Source: Paucihalobacter sp036825875
GTDB taxonomy: Bacteria; Bacteroidota; Bacteroidia; Flavobacteriales; Flavobacteriaceae
Direction: 5' to 3'
Assembly (NCBI RefSeq): GCF_036825875.1
Contig: NZ_DAISXK010000003.1
Coordinates: forward strand, 1 to 64,000
Length of the DNA: 64,000 nucleotides
A program made the translations under genes and the position numbers. The notes beneath the pieces are model-generated. The model saw nothing but the letters and a program-made list of their open reading frames with translations, was not told the DNA's origin and made no database searches. Within the stretch, counting starts at the first letter, position 1; each line of letters starts with the position of its first letter. Below, piece after piece: positions 62,876-64,000 of this stretch.

Positions 62876-64000
62876 ATGAGATTTCTATTTTACATACTTA
62901 CAGTTTTAGTATTACTTCCAGTGGTGAGTTTTGGTCAGAGTGATGCCTTAGCCGAAGATTATTTTAAACGTGGCGACTATGAAAAGGCACTGATAACCTA
63001 CCAGAAATTATACGACAATCAGAAAGGGAGCACTAAATATATGTTTAAAATTGTTGAAACACTACAACAATTAGAGCGCTATCAAGAGGCCAAAGAAAAG
63101 CTTAACGAACGATTATCCCGCTATTATAGTCCAACCTATGCCATAGAAATGGGCTACAATTATCAACTCATGGACAGTTTGGATATGGCAAAAGAGTATT
63201 ACAACTCTGCCATCGCTTACATAGAAGAAAAACCAAACTTTGTTTATACGGTTGCGCGCAGTTTTGAGGATCACGCCTTAACGGAGCAAGCCATTCAAGT
63301 ATATCAGCGCGGCATGGAATTGCAACCCGAGAAAAACTATAATATACAACTAGCAAGGTTATACGGCGATCAAGGTGATGTAGAAGGGATGTTTACCAAT
63401 TACATTGATTATATTGAAAGCAATCCGTCCTTTATTCATAATGCAAAAAGGGCGTTTAGCGACTTTTTATCAGAAGATAGCGAGAATAGCAATAACCAAA
63501 CGCTTAGAAAATTAGTGCTTAAAAAACTCCAAACTACTCCTGAGGTTTTTTGGTACGAACTGCTCAGCTGGCAATACATACAAGAGCGAGCTTACAGCAA
63601 AGCATTTGTCCAAGAAAAGGCATTGTATATGCGTTTTCCTGAAAGCCTAAATCGCCTAATTGAACTTGCTTCAGTCGCTTTAGACGACCAAGATTTCGAT
63701 ATTAGCCTGGAAGTATTTCAGTATATTTTAGACAATGCCCAAGATATAGAAACCCAACTGCTCGCGCATCAATATCGCCTCGATATTATGGTTGAAACTG
63801 CTACGGCAAAAGATTATAATAGCATACAAAAAAACTATCTCAGTTTGCTTGAAAGCTTTGGTAAATCTGAAGTGACGCTAGCTTTACAATTATCGTATGC
63901 TAAATTTCTAGCCTTTAGACTACAACAAACAAACGAGGCTTCTAATTTTTTGCGAAACACTTTAAAACTCAATCTTGCGCCATTTCAAGAAGGCTCTGTA
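62876..64000 (+). CDS. TPR-repeat exported protein, 3' end outside window
   Basis: An open frame of 375 codons from the ATG at 62876 runs to the window edge. It starts with a signal peptide (MRFLFYILTVLVLLPVVSFG) and then shows tetratricopeptide-like helical pairs (LAEDYFKRGDYEKALITYQK, MDSLDMAKEYYNSAIAY, LTEQAIQVYQRGMELQPEKN). TPR proteins act as protein-binding scaffolds; here it is probably periplasmic. In relatives such a gene often lies before a peptidase gene, but that part is not in view. Confidence 0.85.
   Translation, partial: MRFLFYILTVLVLLPVVSFGQSDALAEDYFKRGDYEKALITYQKLYDNQKGSTKYMFKIVETLQQLERYQEAKEKLNERLSRYYSPTYAIEMGYNYQLMDSLDMAKEYYNSAIAYIEEKPNFVYTVARSFEDHALTEQAIQVYQRGMELQPEKNYNIQLARLYGDQGDVEGMFTNYIDYIESNPSFIHNAKRAFSDFLSEDSENSNNQTLRKLVLKKLQTTPEVFWYELLSWQYIQERAYSKAFVQEKALYMRFPESLNRLIELASVALDDQDFDISLEVFQYILDNAQDIETQLLAHQYRLDIMVETATAKDYNSIQKNYLSLLESFGKSEVTLALQLSYAKFLAFRLQQTNEASNFLRNTLKLNLAPFQEGSV

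Noticed and set aside
1..64000. CRISPR array, insertion sequence with transposase, prophage or rRNA operon
   Set aside because: No regularly spaced repeats, no transposase or phage structural motifs and no rRNA sequence were seen on either strand.

Overview
The window looks like a chromosome segment of a marine-type Bacteroidetes, most likely Flavobacteriaceae. The supporting signs are low GC, many promoters with a TAnnTTTG -7 element, a C-terminal type IX secretion (T9SS) sorting domain, HmuY-type heme lipoprotein and TonB-receptor genes, a SulP/carbonic-anhydrase fusion, and ribF, pth, rplY and serS proteins of flavobacterial type. No phage, insertion sequence with a transposase, CRISPR array or rRNA operon was seen.

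Layout. (1) 1-2830: a small accessory block with hairpin repeats, a 32-codon remnant of a dinB 3' end, a lipoprotein, a Fic AMPylation-type gene with a repeat-bracketed promoter, and an orphan antitoxin-like small gene. (2) 2835-8251: a mutagenesis cassette of dinB, an error-prone type DnaE and a divergent LexA-like S24 repressor, with a candidate operator between the divergent promoters and a nested palindromic repeat in the repressor leader. An ORF6N gene follows. (3) 8856-13037: an iron/heme block of DoxX, HmuY-like lipoprotein, a TonB receptor broken by one in-frame TAA, and a divergent secreted DUF6607-like protein, with a Fur-box-like palindrome between. (4) 13113-15768: succinate dehydrogenase/fumarate reductase A and B subunits without a cytochrome b gene. 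(5) 16679-47780: a surface polysaccharide locus. It has a WecA-type initiating transferase, a divergent carbamoyltransferase, a beta-helix lipoprotein, a tightly packed nonulosonic (pseudaminic-like) acid operon (pseB, pseC, GNAT, aldo/keto reductase, SpsF, class III aminotransferase, GNAT, SDR, metallophosphoesterase, ATP-grasp, pseI), glycosyltransferases, a Wzx-like flippase, an EpsG/Wzy-like polymerase, modifying enzymes, and Wza/Wzc-like export genes on the opposite strand. (6) 48182-51361: a WbqC-family gene and a SulP-carbonic anhydrase gene that is interrupted by an in-frame TAA and has lost zinc ligands. (7) 51694-64000: housekeeping genes tRNA-Leu(CAA), prs, rplY, pth, ribF, serS, plus a large secreted T9SS metalloprotease, an HTTM membrane protein and a TPR protein that runs off the window.

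The polysaccharide locus is the functional centre. Its enzymes could make a CMP-activated nonulosonate, assemble a repeat unit on undecaprenyl phosphate, flip and polymerise it, and export it through the Wza/Wzc-like pair. Most of the canonical pseudaminate steps have candidates, but no recognisable PseG hydrolase is present, while a metallophosphoesterase, an ATP-grasp ligase, a class III aminotransferase, an SDR and a second GNAT are. This suggests a modified pathway or product. Two of its gene blocks (pse operon and epimerase block) are preceded by related, collinear noncoding leaders.

All functional calls come from reading motifs and family resemblance by eye; no database search was run.
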